DNA of 64,000 bases from Sphaerisporangium siamense (GCF_014205275.1 NZ_JACHND010000001.1:1054001-1118000); one strand, 5' to 3'. Positions 53,202-61,863 are shown, counted from the stretch's first letter. Numbers and translations: made by a program. The notes: a model not told the origin generated them from the letters alone.

Positions 53202-53231
53202 AAAGTAGCCCGGTGGGGAAATGCGGGTCAA
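53202..53231 (-). promoter_or_regulatory. Candidate promoter of the RiPP operon
   Basis: On the minus strand TTGACC (53226-53231) and TACTTT (53202-53207) are separated by 18 bp, close to the housekeeping sigma consensus. It lies 36 bp upstream of precursor 3. No competing pair of similar quality is visible in the 90-bp gap. Confidence 0.55.
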
Positions 53232-53235
53232 CGGC

Positions 53236-53271
53236 CTTAACCGAGTATTAGGATGTTAGGAAAAGGTTAAG
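53236..53271. promoter_or_regulatory. Inverted repeat just upstream of the RiPP promoter
   Basis: CTTAACC (53236-53242) and GGTTAAG (53265-53271) are inverted repeats 22 bp apart. Between them is the direct repeat TTAGG-ATG-TTAGG. The site abuts the -35 box on its upstream side, the expected place for an activator, and extends into the 3' end of the TAXI gene. The OmpR-type regulator encoded at 55639-56298 is the obvious candidate protein. Confidence 0.45.
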
Positions 53272-54224
53272 CCGAGGCCGGTCGAGATGCCGAACTTCGC
53301 CTCGCGGTAATAGCGCACCGCGCCCGGGTGCAGCGGCACGGGCCCGCTGTAGACGGCGGTGCGTTCGTGCAGGTGGCGGGCCTCCGGGTGCGCCTGTTCC
53401 AGGGTGGTCCTGGACTCGAAGAGCAGGCGGGTCAGCAGGTACGCCACGTCGGCGCTCATGGAGTCGCGGGCCACCAGGAGGTTGGGCGCGCCCAGGGTGA
53501 CCACCTTGGCGGCCAGGCCGTACACCTGGGCGGGGACCGTGCGCCGGACGTACACGTGGCCGTATCGGCGCACCAGCTCGGGCGCCTGGTCGCCGAGCGG
53601 CAGCAGCCGGATGGGGACGGCCGCGCCCAGCTCGGCGATGGCGGGGGTGGGCAGGCCGCCGGAGAAGAAGAAGCACTCGATGGCGCCCGTGCGCAGGGCC
53701 TCGGCGGCGTCGGACACGCCGAGCCGCTCCACCCGGCGCGGGCGCACCCGGAGCAGGTCGAGCAGGCGCAGCGCGACCAGTTCGGTGCCCGAGGCCGGCG
53801 GCCCCACCGAGACCACGGCCGCCGCCATGTCGGCCGGCGCGCGGATCGGAGAGTCGGCGCGGACCACGGCCTGCAGGTAGTCGTCGTAGAGCTGGGCCAG
53901 GCAGGTGATGGGCTGCGACCGGGCGAACGGCCGCCGTCCCTGCACCGCCAGCGCCACGGCGTCGATCGTGGCGAAGCCGAGGTCGGCCTGCCCCGCCGCG
54001 ACGAGGTGGAGGTTCTCGATGGAGGCCCCCGTCTCCTTGACGGTCGCGTCCGTGCCCCAGCCGCTCACCACCGACGCGAAGGCCGTGCCCAGGGCGTAGT
54101 ACACCCCGCCCCGCCCGCCGGTCGCGATCACCAGGCGGCGTATCTGCGTTCGCTGCGCCGAGCAGGCGCACAGCCCGCTCAGCACCAGTCCGGCCAGCAC
54201 CGTTCGCCGGGTCGTGGAGGTCAT
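53256..54224 (-). CDS. TAXI-family solute-binding lipoprotein
   Basis: A 322-residue secreted protein. The N-terminus has twin Arg (TTRRTV), a hydrophobic stretch and lipobox-like LSGLCAC. The mature part matches TRAP-associated extracytoplasmic immunogenic (TAXI) receptors: IATGGRGGVYYALGTAFASV, then TGASIENLHLVAAGQADLGF. No TRAP membrane subunit is encoded nearby. Its start overlaps the kinase gene stop, so regulator, kinase and receptor form one operon. It is inferred to be the outer-surface ligand sensor of the kinase. Confidence 0.85.
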   Translation of the reverse strand: MTSTTRRTVLAGLVLSGLCACSAQRTQIRRLVIATGGRGGVYYALGTAFASVVSGWGTDATVKETGASIENLHLVAAGQADLGFATIDAVALAVQGRRPFARSQPITCLAQLYDDYLQAVVRADSPIRAPADMAAAVVSVGPPASGTELVALRLLDLLRVRPRRVERLGVSDAAEALRTGAIECFFFSGGLPTPAIAELGAAVPIRLLPLGDQAPELVRRYGHVYVRRTVPAQVYGLAAKVVTLGAPNLLVARDSMSADVAYLLTRLLFESRTTLEQAHPEARHLHERTAVYSGPVPLHPGAVRYYREAKFGISTGLGLTFS

Positions 54225-55627
54225 GGCGCTCCGAGGGTTCCTAGGGGCACGTCGTCGGGACGGGCGGCCGTCAGACGCAGGCGGACCCGGGCGTCGAGCC
54301 CGTGGGGTCGCGCGTCGAGCAGCTCGAACTCCCCGCCGACCCGTTCGATCAGGGTCGCGCAGATGGTCAGGCCCAGGCCCGACCCGGCGATGTTCTGGCT
54401 CTCCGCGGCCCGCCAGAACGGCTCCAGCGCCTGTCTGCGGGCCTCCGGCGACATGCCCGGGCCGTCGTCCACGACGTGGACCTCGGCCCAGCCGCCCGCG
54501 GCCCTGGCGTGCACCTTGACGGTGCCGCCCGGCTCGCCGAACTTGATGGCGTTGTCCAGCATGGCGTCGAGCACCTGGCCCAGCACGCCCGCGCCGGATT
54601 CGGCCACGAGGGTGTCCTTGCCCTCGGCCTCCAGCCATACGCCGCGCCGCTCGGCGAACGACCGCCACGCCGAGGTCCGGTCCTTGACGACCGCGGTGAC
54701 GTCCTCGACGCACGGCATGATCGTGTCGGAGTCGACGCGGCCGAAGGCCAGCAGGCCCTCGCACACCGTCGTGAGCCGGTCCACCTCCTCCACGCCGGCC
54801 GCCAGGTCGTGCGCGGCGGCCGGATGGTCGAAGGCCATGCCCTCCAGTTGCAGCCGCAGGACGGCCAGCGGGGTGCGCAGCTGGTGGCTCGCGTAGGAGA
54901 CGAACGTGCGCTGGCGCACCACCACCCGCTCGATGGTCTCCCCCATCGCGTTGAAGGTCTCCGCCAGGCTGCGCAGCTCCGGCGGGCCGGCGTACGGGTC
55001 GGCGCGCGCGGTGAGCTCGCCTTCCGCGATCGAGGTGACGGCGCGGTGCAGGATGCGCACCGGCCGCAGGATCCAGCGGGTGATGGGCTCCAGGACCAGC
55101 AGGGCGACGGCCATGACGACGAGCGCGCCCAGCAGCAGCACGGTCCAGCGGTCCAGGATGCGCGAGCGCAGCGCGCGGGTCGGCGAGCTGGTGAGCACCG
55201 CGCCGATGCCCTCGCCCGCCTCGAACACCGGGCTGGCGACGACGAGCGGCTCGCCGTCCCAGGGCCAGACGACCCCGGCGGAGACCGCCCGCTCGCCCGA
55301 CAGCGCCGTTCTGGCGGGCCCGGCCGCCACGGGGCCGAGGCGCCACACGTCCGAGGAGGTGGCCACGACCTCTCCCTGACGGTCGAGCACGAACACGTCC
55401 ACGCCGAACAGCGAGCCGTAGCGGCGCAGCGCCTCGGCCATGTCCTCCGGCCGCGCCGAGGCCAGGGCGGTGGCGGCGAGCTGGGCGAAGCGCTCGGTGT
55501 CGGCCTGGCGGTCCAGCACGAGCGTCTGCGTGGCCGACCGGGCGGTGGAGACGGCCAGCGGCGCCGCCAGGGAGATCAGCGTCAGCGTGGCGAGGGACAG
55601 GAAGACGATGATCACACGGCGACGCAC
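54221..55627 (-). CDS. Membrane sensor histidine kinase linked to TAXI receptor
   Basis: A 468-residue kinase. Two membrane helices (about 4-24 and 160-185) flank an outer sensor domain of about 135 residues. HAMP is about 185-240, HisKA with FVSYASHQLRTPLAVLRLQL (phospho-His about 255) and an ATPase core with MLDNAIKFGE, DDGPGMS and SGLGLTICATLI. GTG 55627, just after the regulator stop, is the likely start; GTG 55615 is an alternative. It overlaps the TAXI gene by 4 nt. Confidence 0.88.
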   Translation of the reverse strand: MRRRVIIVFLSLATLTLISLAAPLAVSTARSATQTLVLDRQADTERFAQLAATALASARPEDMAEALRRYGSLFGVDVFVLDRQGEVVATSSDVWRLGPVAAGPARTALSGERAVSAGVVWPWDGEPLVVASPVFEAGEGIGAVLTSSPTRALRSRILDRWTVLLLGALVVMAVALLVLEPITRWILRPVRILHRAVTSIAEGELTARADPYAGPPELRSLAETFNAMGETIERVVVRQRTFVSYASHQLRTPLAVLRLQLEGMAFDHPAAAHDLAAGVEEVDRLTTVCEGLLAFGRVDSDTIMPCVEDVTAVVKDRTSAWRSFAERRGVWLEAEGKDTLVAESGAGVLGQVLDAMLDNAIKFGEPGGTVKVHARAAGGWAEVHVVDDGPGMSPEARRQALEPFWRAAESQNIAGSGLGLTICATLIERVGGEFELLDARPHGLDARVRLRLTAARPDDVPLGTLGAP

Positions 55628-55638
55628 CGCGGCCGCCG

Positions 55639-56298
55639 TCAGATGGTCTCGGGAAGCGTGATCCGATAGCCGACGCCGCGGACCGTCTCCAGGACGGGGG
55701 GCCTGCCGAGCTTGGCGCGCAGGTTGGTGATGTGCACGTCCAGCGTGCGCGCGGCGGCCTTGCCGGTGTCCTGCCAGATCTCGCGCAGCAGTTGCTCCCG
55801 GCCGACAACCCTGCCCTCGTTGCCGGCCAGGCGCGCCAGCAGGCCGAACTCCTTCGGCGTCAGCGACAGCGTGCGCCCCGCCCGGTCCGCCGTACGCGAG
55901 GTGAGGTCGAGGGTGATGTCGGCGATCCTGATGGTGGAGTTCATGAGCGTGCGCGGGCGGCGCATGACCGCCTGCATGCGGGCTTCCAGCTCGACCATGC
56001 TGAACGGCTTGACGAGGTAGTCGTCGGCCCCGGCGCGCAGGCCCAGAATGCGGTCCTGCTCGGCGCCGCGGGCGGAGAGCATGATGATCGGCACGCTGCT
56101 GCACTCGCGGATCAGGCGGCAGAACGCGATGCCGTCGCCGTCCGGAAGGCACAGATCGAGCAGCATCAGGTCGTACCCGCTGGCCTTACCGGCGTCCTGA
56201 CAAGTGGGAGCGTGCATGACCTGATTGCCGAATCGCCGCAATGCGGCGGTGAGCGCGTTCGCCATGCGTAAGTCGTCTTCGACCACCAGCACATGCAT
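55639..56298 (-). CDS. OmpR-family response regulator
   Basis: A 219-residue regulator: receiver about 1-115 (VVEDD at the start, phospho-Asp in MLLDLCLPDGDG, Lys in LVKPFSM) and a winged-helix DNA-binding domain about 130-217 (LTPKEFGLLARLAGNEGRVV, ARTLDVHITNLRAKLG). The first ATG giving a complete receiver is 56298. It heads the regulator/kinase/TAXI operon directly upstream of the RiPP genes and could activate them. Confidence 0.92.
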   Translation of the reverse strand: MHVLVVEDDLRMANALTAALRRFGNQVMHAPTCQDAGKASGYDLMLLDLCLPDGDGIAFCRLIRECSSVPIIMLSARGAEQDRILGLRAGADDYLVKPFSMVELEARMQAVMRRPRTLMNSTIRIADITLDLTSRTADRAGRTLSLTPKEFGLLARLAGNEGRVVGREQLLREIWQDTGKAAARTLDVHITNLRAKLGRPPVLETVRGVGYRITLPETI

Positions 56299-56400
56299 GC
56301 TATTTCGGTCACCCTCCGTGTCGCGACGCAGCACTCCGGTTACCGCTGACCGGCGTGGCGACCGGCTCAACTCACCTTTCGGTAAGCCAGCAAGGCGAAG

Positions 56401-56428
56401 CTTATACATTTCGTGCAATCCACATCAA
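56401..56428 (-). promoter_or_regulatory. Candidate promoter of the regulator/kinase/TAXI operon
   Basis: On the minus strand TTGATG (56423-56428) and TATAAG (56401-56406) are 16 bp apart, about 100 bp before the regulator start. The whole stretch 56299-56505 is unusually AT-rich for this window. Confidence 0.45.
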
Positions 56429-56674
56429 GCCCGTGACCAGCGCCTTTACAACATCGAACTACTTAAAAGGAATATTGACTACTGAACTATCTTTTCTGCT
56501 GATCAGTGATCATGCATAGCGGCCGTCAGCTCCTGACAACCCTTTACGGCCAACGAAGGACGCGGCTTAGAGACATCCGTAATCGGGTGATCAGGAGGTT
56601 TCCGGCGGCGGCGCCTGCGGCGGGCGCGAGCACAGCCCTGACGGCACCGCCACCCCACGTGCGTGGTGCCTCCA

Positions 56675-56737
56675 TGACGTCACAGCGGCGGCAGCATTGG
56701 GTTGTTATGACGCCATTATGGTGTCATGATGACGTCA
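56675..56737. promoter_or_regulatory. Operator cluster of the ribbon-helix-helix regulator
   Basis: Three TGAC/GTCA elements precede and overlap the start: TGACGTCA at 56675-56682 and 56730-56737, and TGACGCCAT-T-ATGGTGTCA (one mismatch) at 56708-56726. Ribbon-helix-helix repressors bind such short repeated half-sites cooperatively, so autorepression is likely. The wider gap 56299-56736 shows no further gene. Confidence 0.55.
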
Positions 56738-57273
56738 TGGACCTTGCGCCTTACGTCGACCACCTCCGGCGCGAACTCGCCGTGACCGCCGGGGCGGGCG
56801 GAGAGGAGGCTCGCGCGCTGGCCGAGCGCCTCGCCGCGACGCTCGAATCGGCCACCCGGCTCGCGCTGCTGGAGGCCCTCTCCGCCGCCGCGGACGAGAT
56901 CACCCAGGACCTGGCCCCGGGCTCGGTCGAGGTGCGGCTGCGCGGGCGCGACCCCGACTTCGTCGTGACGCCACCGCCGCCGCCACCGGGCGCCCGCCCG
57001 CCGGAGGAGGACGAGATCGGGCAGGCCGGGCGACAGCCCGCCCCGCCACCGCCCCCGGACGCCGACGAGGGGGGGACGTCCCGGATCTCGCTGCGGATCC
57101 CCGAGCACCTCAAGCCGCGCATCGAGGAGGCGGCCGCGCGCGAGGGGCTGTCGGTCAACGCCTGGCTGGTCCGCGCCGTCGCCGCCGCGCTCGACCCCGG
57201 CAGGGCCGGCCCCCGCTCCGGGGAGCGCCCGGCGCAGCGGACCGGCAACCGCTACACCGGATGGGTGCGCTGA
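56737..57273 (+). CDS. Ribbon-helix-helix (HicB/Arc-like) regulator
   Basis: A 178-residue protein. The C-terminal part (about 115-160) reads SRISLRIPEHLKPRIEEAAA then LSVNAWLVRAVAAAL, the beta-alpha-alpha pattern of Arc/HicB-type DNA-binding proteins. The N-terminal 65 residues are helical and a Pro-rich linker lies between. The frame is open to 56506, but starting at ATG 56737 leaves the operator repeats non-coding. It is translationally coupled (TGATG) to the DUF4097 gene, and no HicA toxin is present. Confidence 0.75.
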   Translation: MDLAPYVDHLRRELAVTAGAGGEEARALAERLAATLESATRLALLEALSAAADEITQDLAPGSVEVRLRGRDPDFVVTPPPPPPGARPPEEDEIGQAGRQPAPPPPPDADEGGTSRISLRIPEHLKPRIEEAAAREGLSVNAWLVRAVAAALDPGRAGPRSGERPAQRTGNRYTGWVR

Positions 57274-58214
57274 TGACCACGCCGCCCCACGACAAGGGGT
57301 CAGGAACGCTCGCCTTCGACACCCCGGAACCCGTCCTCGCCCTCCTCGACCTGGCGAGCGCCACCGTCCGGATCAACGCGAGCGACCGCACCGACACCGT
57401 CGTCGAGATCCGCCCGAGCGACGAGCGCAACGACGCCGACGTGCAGGCCGCCCGGCACACCTCGGCCGACCACGCCGACGGCAGGCTCCTGGTGCGGACC
57501 GACAAGGAGCACGGGGGCCCGGCCTCCGGCTGGGGCCTTTCCCTCGGCAAGCTCGTCGAGTCTCCCGCGAGCTGGGCGCGTTCGCTGCTGCTCGGCCCCG
57601 GCTCGGTCGACGTGACGATCGACCTGCCGTCCGGCTCCCGCCTCGACGTCAAGACGGCGGGCACCGTCCTGTGCCGGGGACGGCTCGGCGAGGTGGCGGT
57701 CACCACGTCCTACGGCGCCGTCCGGATCGAGCAGGCCGGCGGCCGGCTCCGGGTGAAGAGCACCCACGGCGACATCTCGGTCGGCCACGTGTCCGGGCAC
57801 GCCGACGTGGCCACGACCCACGGCGGCGTCCACATCGGCGAGATCGACGGCACCGCCGCGATCAAGACCGCCCACGGGGAGGTCCGCATCCGCGAGGTGA
57901 CCGGCGACCTGCGGCTGAACAGCGCCCACGGCGACATCTCCGTCGGCCGCGCCCTGGCCGGCGTCACCGCCAAGACCGCGTACGCCAGCGTGGGGATCGG
58001 CGAGATGGTGTCCGGCTCGATCGTCATGACGACCACCGGCGGCGGCCTGGATCTCGGGATCCGGGAGGGCACCGCCGCCTGGCTGGACGTCAGCTCCACG
58101 TACGGCACCGTGGACGTCTCCCTCGACCCCGGCGACGACCCCGGCCGTACGGACCGGATCGTCGAGGTGCGGGCCCACACCACCCACGGCGACATCCTCG
58201 TTCACCGCTCCTGA
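57273..58214 (+). CDS. DUF4097-family beta-helix-like protein
   Basis: A 313-residue protein of repeated short beta strands. The units STHGDISVGHVSG, TTHGGVHIGEIDG, TAHGEVRIREVTG and SAHGDISVGRALAG form a regular ladder (about 165-245), characteristic of DUF4097 adhesin-like domains. No signal peptide or membrane helix, so it is cytoplasmic. It is located between the ribbon-helix-helix regulator and a DrrAB-like transporter, an arrangement often seen in actinobacteria; role unknown. Confidence 0.8.
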   Translation: MTTPPHDKGSGTLAFDTPEPVLALLDLASATVRINASDRTDTVVEIRPSDERNDADVQAARHTSADHADGRLLVRTDKEHGGPASGWGLSLGKLVESPASWARSLLLGPGSVDVTIDLPSGSRLDVKTAGTVLCRGRLGEVAVTTSYGAVRIEQAGGRLRVKSTHGDISVGHVSGHADVATTHGGVHIGEIDGTAAIKTAHGEVRIREVTGDLRLNSAHGDISVGRALAGVTAKTAYASVGIGEMVSGSIVMTTTGGGLDLGIREGTAAWLDVSSTYGTVDVSLDPGDDPGRTDRIVEVRAHTTHGDILVHRS

Positions 58215-58231
58215 CGACCAAGGAGACACGC

Positions 58232-59197
58232 ATGTCCGACGCGATCGTGGCCGAGGGCCTGGTCAAGAAGTACGGCGATGTGGCCGCCCTCGACGGGATG
58301 GACCTGACCGTCCCCGAAGGGACCGTGTTCGGGCTGCTCGGCCCGAACGGCGCCGGCAAGACCACCACCGTGCGAATCCTCACCACACTGCTCAAGCCGG
58401 ACGCCGGCCGCGCCACGGTCGCCGGGTTCGACGTCGTCCGTGACGCCCAACGGCTGCGCGCGCACATCGGCGCCTCCGGCCAGTACGCCGCCGTGGACGA
58501 CCACCTCACCGGCGCCGAGAACCTGGAGATGGTGGGCCGCCTCTACCACCTCGGCGTCGAACGCAGCAGGCTGCGCGCCCGCGATTTGCTGGAGCGCTTC
58601 GACCTGACCGACGCCGCCGACCGCCCCGTCCGGGGCTACTCCGGCGGCATGCGACGCCGGCTCGACCTGGCCGGCGCGCTGGTCGCCGCCCCTCCCGTGC
58701 TGTTCCTCGACGAGCCCACCACCGGCCTGGACCCCCGGGCCAGGATCGGCCTCTGGGACGTCATCGCCGAGCTCGTCGCGCACGGCACCACCGTGCTGCT
58801 CACCACCCAGTACCTGGAGGAGGCCGACCGGCTCGCCGACCGCGTCGCGGTGGTCGACCACGGACGCGTGATCGCGCTCGGCACGGCCGACGAACTGAAG
58901 GACCAGGTCGGCGGCGACCGGATCGAGCTGTCGGTGACCAGCGCGGCGAGCCTGGAGAGCGCCGCACGGACGCTGGCGCCGCTGGCCGTCGGGGACGTGC
59001 GGATCGACGCCGCCGCCCTGCGGGTGACGATCCCGGTCACCGGCGGTGCGGCCACCCTGACCACGGCGCTCGGCCGCCTGGCCGCCGAGCGGATCACCGT
59101 ACGCGACGCCGGACTGCGCCGGCCGACCCTGGACGACGTGTTCCTGAGCCTCACGGGAGACGTGACCGGCGCGAAGACGAAGGAGACCGTCCGATGA
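58232..59197 (+). CDS. DrrA-like ABC transporter ATP-binding protein
   Basis: A 321-residue ATPase. Walker A GPNGAGKTTT (about 38-47), signature YSGGMRRRLDLAGALV, Walker B LFLDEPTTGLDPRA, and TTQYLEEADRLADRVAV. The C-terminal 90 residues are the DrrA accessory domain ending TLDDVFLSLTGD. AAGGAGACACGC precedes ATG 58232. It forms an exporter with the permease that overlaps it by 4 nt. This group is associated with daunorubicin-type drug efflux. Confidence 0.92.
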   Translation: MSDAIVAEGLVKKYGDVAALDGMDLTVPEGTVFGLLGPNGAGKTTTVRILTTLLKPDAGRATVAGFDVVRDAQRLRAHIGASGQYAAVDDHLTGAENLEMVGRLYHLGVERSRLRARDLLERFDLTDAADRPVRGYSGGMRRRLDLAGALVAAPPVLFLDEPTTGLDPRARIGLWDVIAELVAHGTTVLLTTQYLEEADRLADRVAVVDHGRVIALGTADELKDQVGGDRIELSVTSAASLESAARTLAPLAVGDVRIDAAALRVTIPVTGGAATLTTALGRLAAERITVRDAGLRRPTLDDVFLSLTGDVTGAKTKETVR

Positions 59198-59997
59198 ACA
59201 CCCTGCGGCTGGCCGTCGCCGACGGCGTGACGATCGCCAAGCGCAACGCCCTGAAGATCCGCAGAGCCCCCGACCTGCTGGGCGGCGTGGTCATGCTCCC
59301 GATCGTGTTCGTGCTGCTGTTCGCCTACGTCTTCGGCAGCATGATCGACCTGCCCGGCATATCGTACGCGGAGTACCTGCTGCCCGGGATCTTCGTCCTG
59401 ACGATCGTCTCCAGCGCGCAGATCACCGGCTACACGCTGACGCAGGACCTCCAGAAGGGCGTCTTCGACCGGTTCCGCACCTTGCCGATGTCGCCCTCCG
59501 CGGTGCTCACCGGCCAGACCTTCAGCGACGTGATCATGAATGTGACCAGCATCGTCACCATGGCGCTCGTCGGGCTGGCCGTCGGATGGCGCGTCCACGG
59601 CTCGCCGTTCGAGGCCGCCCTCGGGTTCCTGATGCTGCTGCTGTTCGCGTACGCCTTCTCCTGGGTGACGGCCACGGTCGCGCTGGCCCTGCGCACGCCC
59701 GAGGTCTTCAACAACGTCGCCACCATCGTGACGTTCCCGCTGGTCTTCCTGTCCAACGCCTTCGTCGACAGCGCGCGGCTGCCCGGGCCGCTGAAGCCGG
59801 TCGCCGAATGGAACCCGGTCTCCACGCTCGTCCAGGCCGCGCGCGAACTGTTCGGCAACACCAGCCCGGCCCTCCCCGTGCCCGGCGCCTGGCCGCTGCG
59901 GCACGCGGTGCCGGTGTCGCTGATGTGGTCGGTCCTGCTCCTGGTGGTGTTCGTGCCGCTGGCCACGCGGCTCTACAAGAGAGCCGTCAGCCGATGA
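59194..59997 (+). CDS. DrrB-like ABC-2 transporter permease
   Basis: A 267-residue membrane protein with six helices. RRAPDLLGGVVMLPIVFVLL, DLQKGVFDRFRTLPMSPSAV (coupling helix region) and VFLSNAFVDSARLPGPLKPV are typical of the DrrB family. It overlaps the ATPase upstream and the DUF1707 gene downstream by 4 nt. The substrate is unknown. Confidence 0.92.
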   Translation: MNTLRLAVADGVTIAKRNALKIRRAPDLLGGVVMLPIVFVLLFAYVFGSMIDLPGISYAEYLLPGIFVLTIVSSAQITGYTLTQDLQKGVFDRFRTLPMSPSAVLTGQTFSDVIMNVTSIVTMALVGLAVGWRVHGSPFEAALGFLMLLLFAYAFSWVTATVALALRTPEVFNNVATIVTFPLVFLSNAFVDSARLPGPLKPVAEWNPVSTLVQAARELFGNTSPALPVPGAWPLRHAVPVSLMWSVLLLVVFVPLATRLYKRAVSR

Positions 59998-60521
59998 GCG
60001 ACCCGGAGGCACGCGTCTCGGAGCAGGAGCGCGACAGGGTGGTGGAGCTGGTCCAGCGGGCGTACGCGGACGGCCGGCTCGGCGCCGCCGACCTGGAACG
60101 GTGGCTCGAACGGGCGCTCGGCGCCACCACCTCCCGCGAGCTGGAGCCGGTCGTCGCCGACCTGCCGGGCGACCCCGACGACGTGGTCCACATCACCACC
60201 ACCGGCGGGCGCGTCACCCGGACGGGCGACTGGCACGTCCCTCGCCGGCTGCGCATCGACTCCGAGTACGGCAGAGTACGGCTCGACCTGTCCTCGGCCC
60301 ACGTCCCCCATCCGCGGATCGACATCGAACTCCGGCTCGGGTACGGCGGCGCCACGATCATCCTGCCCGCCGGCGCGAGCGCGAACGCCGACGGAGTGCG
60401 CACCGATTGGGGCAAGGTGACCTGCAAGGCGGCGGGCCGCCAGATTCCGGGCAGGCTGCACGTCCACGTCACCGGTGAGCTCCCTTACGGCCGCCTGACC
60501 ATCCGCACCGCACGGCGGTGA
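59994..60521 (+). CDS. DUF1707-domain protein
   Basis: A 175-residue soluble protein. Residues about 8-60 are the DUF1707 SHOCT-like helix pair (EQERDRVVELVQRAYADGRL then EFxxR-like LERWLERALGATTSREL). The rest is beta-rich and resembles a short DUF4097-type strand ladder (SEYGRVRLDLSSAHVPHPRI). It ends the regulator/DUF4097/ABC operon. No signal peptide. It may interact with the DUF4097 protein through similar folds. Confidence 0.82.
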   Translation: MSDPEARVSEQERDRVVELVQRAYADGRLGAADLERWLERALGATTSRELEPVVADLPGDPDDVVHITTTGGRVTRTGDWHVPRRLRIDSEYGRVRLDLSSAHVPHPRIDIELRLGYGGATIILPAGASANADGVRTDWGKVTCKAAGRQIPGRLHVHVTGELPYGRLTIRTARR

Positions 60522-60627
60522 CGCGGCCCGCCCTGCCGGAGTGCATGCCGTGGATGCCATGGCCGAGCCATAGATCAGCTCGCTGTTGCGGCGGACAAGT
60601 GGTATCCAGGCTGGAATCTGCGAAGGT

Positions 60628-61050
60628 ATGGTGAGGCATGTGGCGACGTTCCGGATCAGTGAGGCCGCCGCGCTGCTCGGGGTCAGCTCGGACACCGTCC
60701 GCCGGTGGGTGGACGCCGGGCGGCTCGCGGCCGAGCGCGACGAGCACGGCCACCGGCAGGTGGACGGCGCCGACCTGGCCGCATTCGCCCGCGCCCAGAT
60801 CGGAACGACCGGCGACGGCGGGCGCTCCTCGGCGCGCAACCGCTTCCGCGGGATCGTCACCGAGGTCCGCAAGGACGCGGTGATGGCCCAGGTGGAGATC
60901 GCCGCCGGTCCGTTCCGCGTGGTGTCCCTGATGAGCCGCCAGGCCGCCGACGAGCTCGGCCTCGAACCGGGCGTGGCCGCCGTCGCGGTGATCAAATCCA
61001 CCAACGTCGTCGTGGAGATCCCCGACCACGCGCGCGTGGCAGGCCCCTGA
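60628..61050 (+). CDS. Helix-turn-helix/TOBE molybdate-binding regulator
   Basis: A 140-residue protein. Residues about 5-55 form a MerR/excisionase-type helix-turn-helix (FRISEAAALLGVSSDTVRRW). Residues about 70-135 form a TOBE/Mop domain (RNRFRGIVTEVRKDAVMAQV, then LGLEPGVAAVAVIKSTNVVV) that binds molybdate or tungstate. It lies 10 bp before modA in the same direction and probably controls the operon. GTG at 60640 is an alternative start. Confidence 0.88.
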   Translation: MVRHVATFRISEAAALLGVSSDTVRRWVDAGRLAAERDEHGHRQVDGADLAAFARAQIGTTGDGGRSSARNRFRGIVTEVRKDAVMAQVEIAAGPFRVVSLMSRQAADELGLEPGVAAVAVIKSTNVVVEIPDHARVAGP

Positions 61051-61060
61051 GGAGTCCCCC

Positions 61061-61858
61061 TTGGCGTACAGCCGCATGTCCCGATGGGCCGTGGCCCTCC
61101 CCGTCGCCCTCGCGCTGGCCGCCCTGACCGGCTGCGGGTCCGGCACGCCCGCCTCCACGTCCGCCGCCTCCTCCGGCGGCGGCGCGGCCAAGACGCTGAC
61201 GGTGTTCGCCGCGGCGTCGCTGACCGGCACGTTCACCGAGCTCGGCACGGCGTTCGAGGCCGCGCACCCGGGCACGTCGGTGAAGTTCAACTTCGGCTCC
61301 AGCGCCACGCTGGCCCAGCAGATCACCCAGGGCGCGCCCGCCGACGTCTTCGCCGCCGCCAGCCCCGCCACGATGAAGACCGTCACCGACGCCTCCCTGG
61401 CCGGCGCCCCGGCGACGTTCGCGCGCAACGAACTGGAGATCGCCGTCCCGGCCGGCAACCCGGCCAAGGTGGACGAGCTCAAGGACCTGTCCGACCCGAA
61501 GGTCAAGGTCGCGCTGTGCGCCCCGCAGGTGCCGTGCGGCGCCGCGGCGCTCAAGGCGCTCGGCGCCGCGGGCCTGAAGGTCACGCCGGTCACCCTGGAA
61601 CAGGACGTCAAGGCCACCCTCACCAAGGTCGAGCTCGGCGAGGTCGACGCCGCCCTCGTCTACAGGACCGACGTGCTCGCGGCCGGCGGCGAGGTCAAGG
61701 GCATCGGCTTCCCCGAGGCCGGCCAGGCGATCAACGACTACCCGATCGCGGCCCTGTTCAACGCCCCCGCGCCCGACATGGCCGGCCGGTTCGTCGACCT
61801 GGTGCTCTCCTCGCGGGGCAAGGACGTGCTGGCCAAGGCGGGCTTCGAGACGCCCTGA
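61061..61858 (+). CDS. modA: Molybdate ABC transporter substrate-binding lipoprotein
   Basis: A 265-residue exported protein with a signal peptide ending in lipobox LTGC (about 24). LTVFAAASLTGTFTELGTAF binds the oxyanion, and FGSSATLAQQITQGAPADVF and NDYPIAALFNAP follow, all typical of ModA. It would capture molybdate outside the membrane and pass it to ModB/ModC. The start is TTG at 61061, with GGAG 6 nt upstream. Length is normal. Confidence 0.93.
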   Translation: MAYSRMSRWAVALPVALALAALTGCGSGTPASTSAASSGGGAAKTLTVFAAASLTGTFTELGTAFEAAHPGTSVKFNFGSSATLAQQITQGAPADVFAAASPATMKTVTDASLAGAPATFARNELEIAVPAGNPAKVDELKDLSDPKVKVALCAPQVPCGAAALKALGAAGLKVTPVTLEQDVKATLTKVELGEVDAALVYRTDVLAAGGEVKGIGFPEAGQAINDYPIAALFNAPAPDMAGRFVDLVLSSRGKDVLAKAGFETP

Positions 61859-61863
61859 CCCCT

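Noticed and set aside
53256..54224. TRAP transporter operon
   Set aside because: Only the receptor is present; the neighbours are a kinase and a regulator, not membrane subunits.
56506..56736. Longer N-terminus for the ribbon-helix-helix regulator
   Set aside because: It would make the operator repeats coding and adds basic residues with no domain; ATG 56737 is more sensible.
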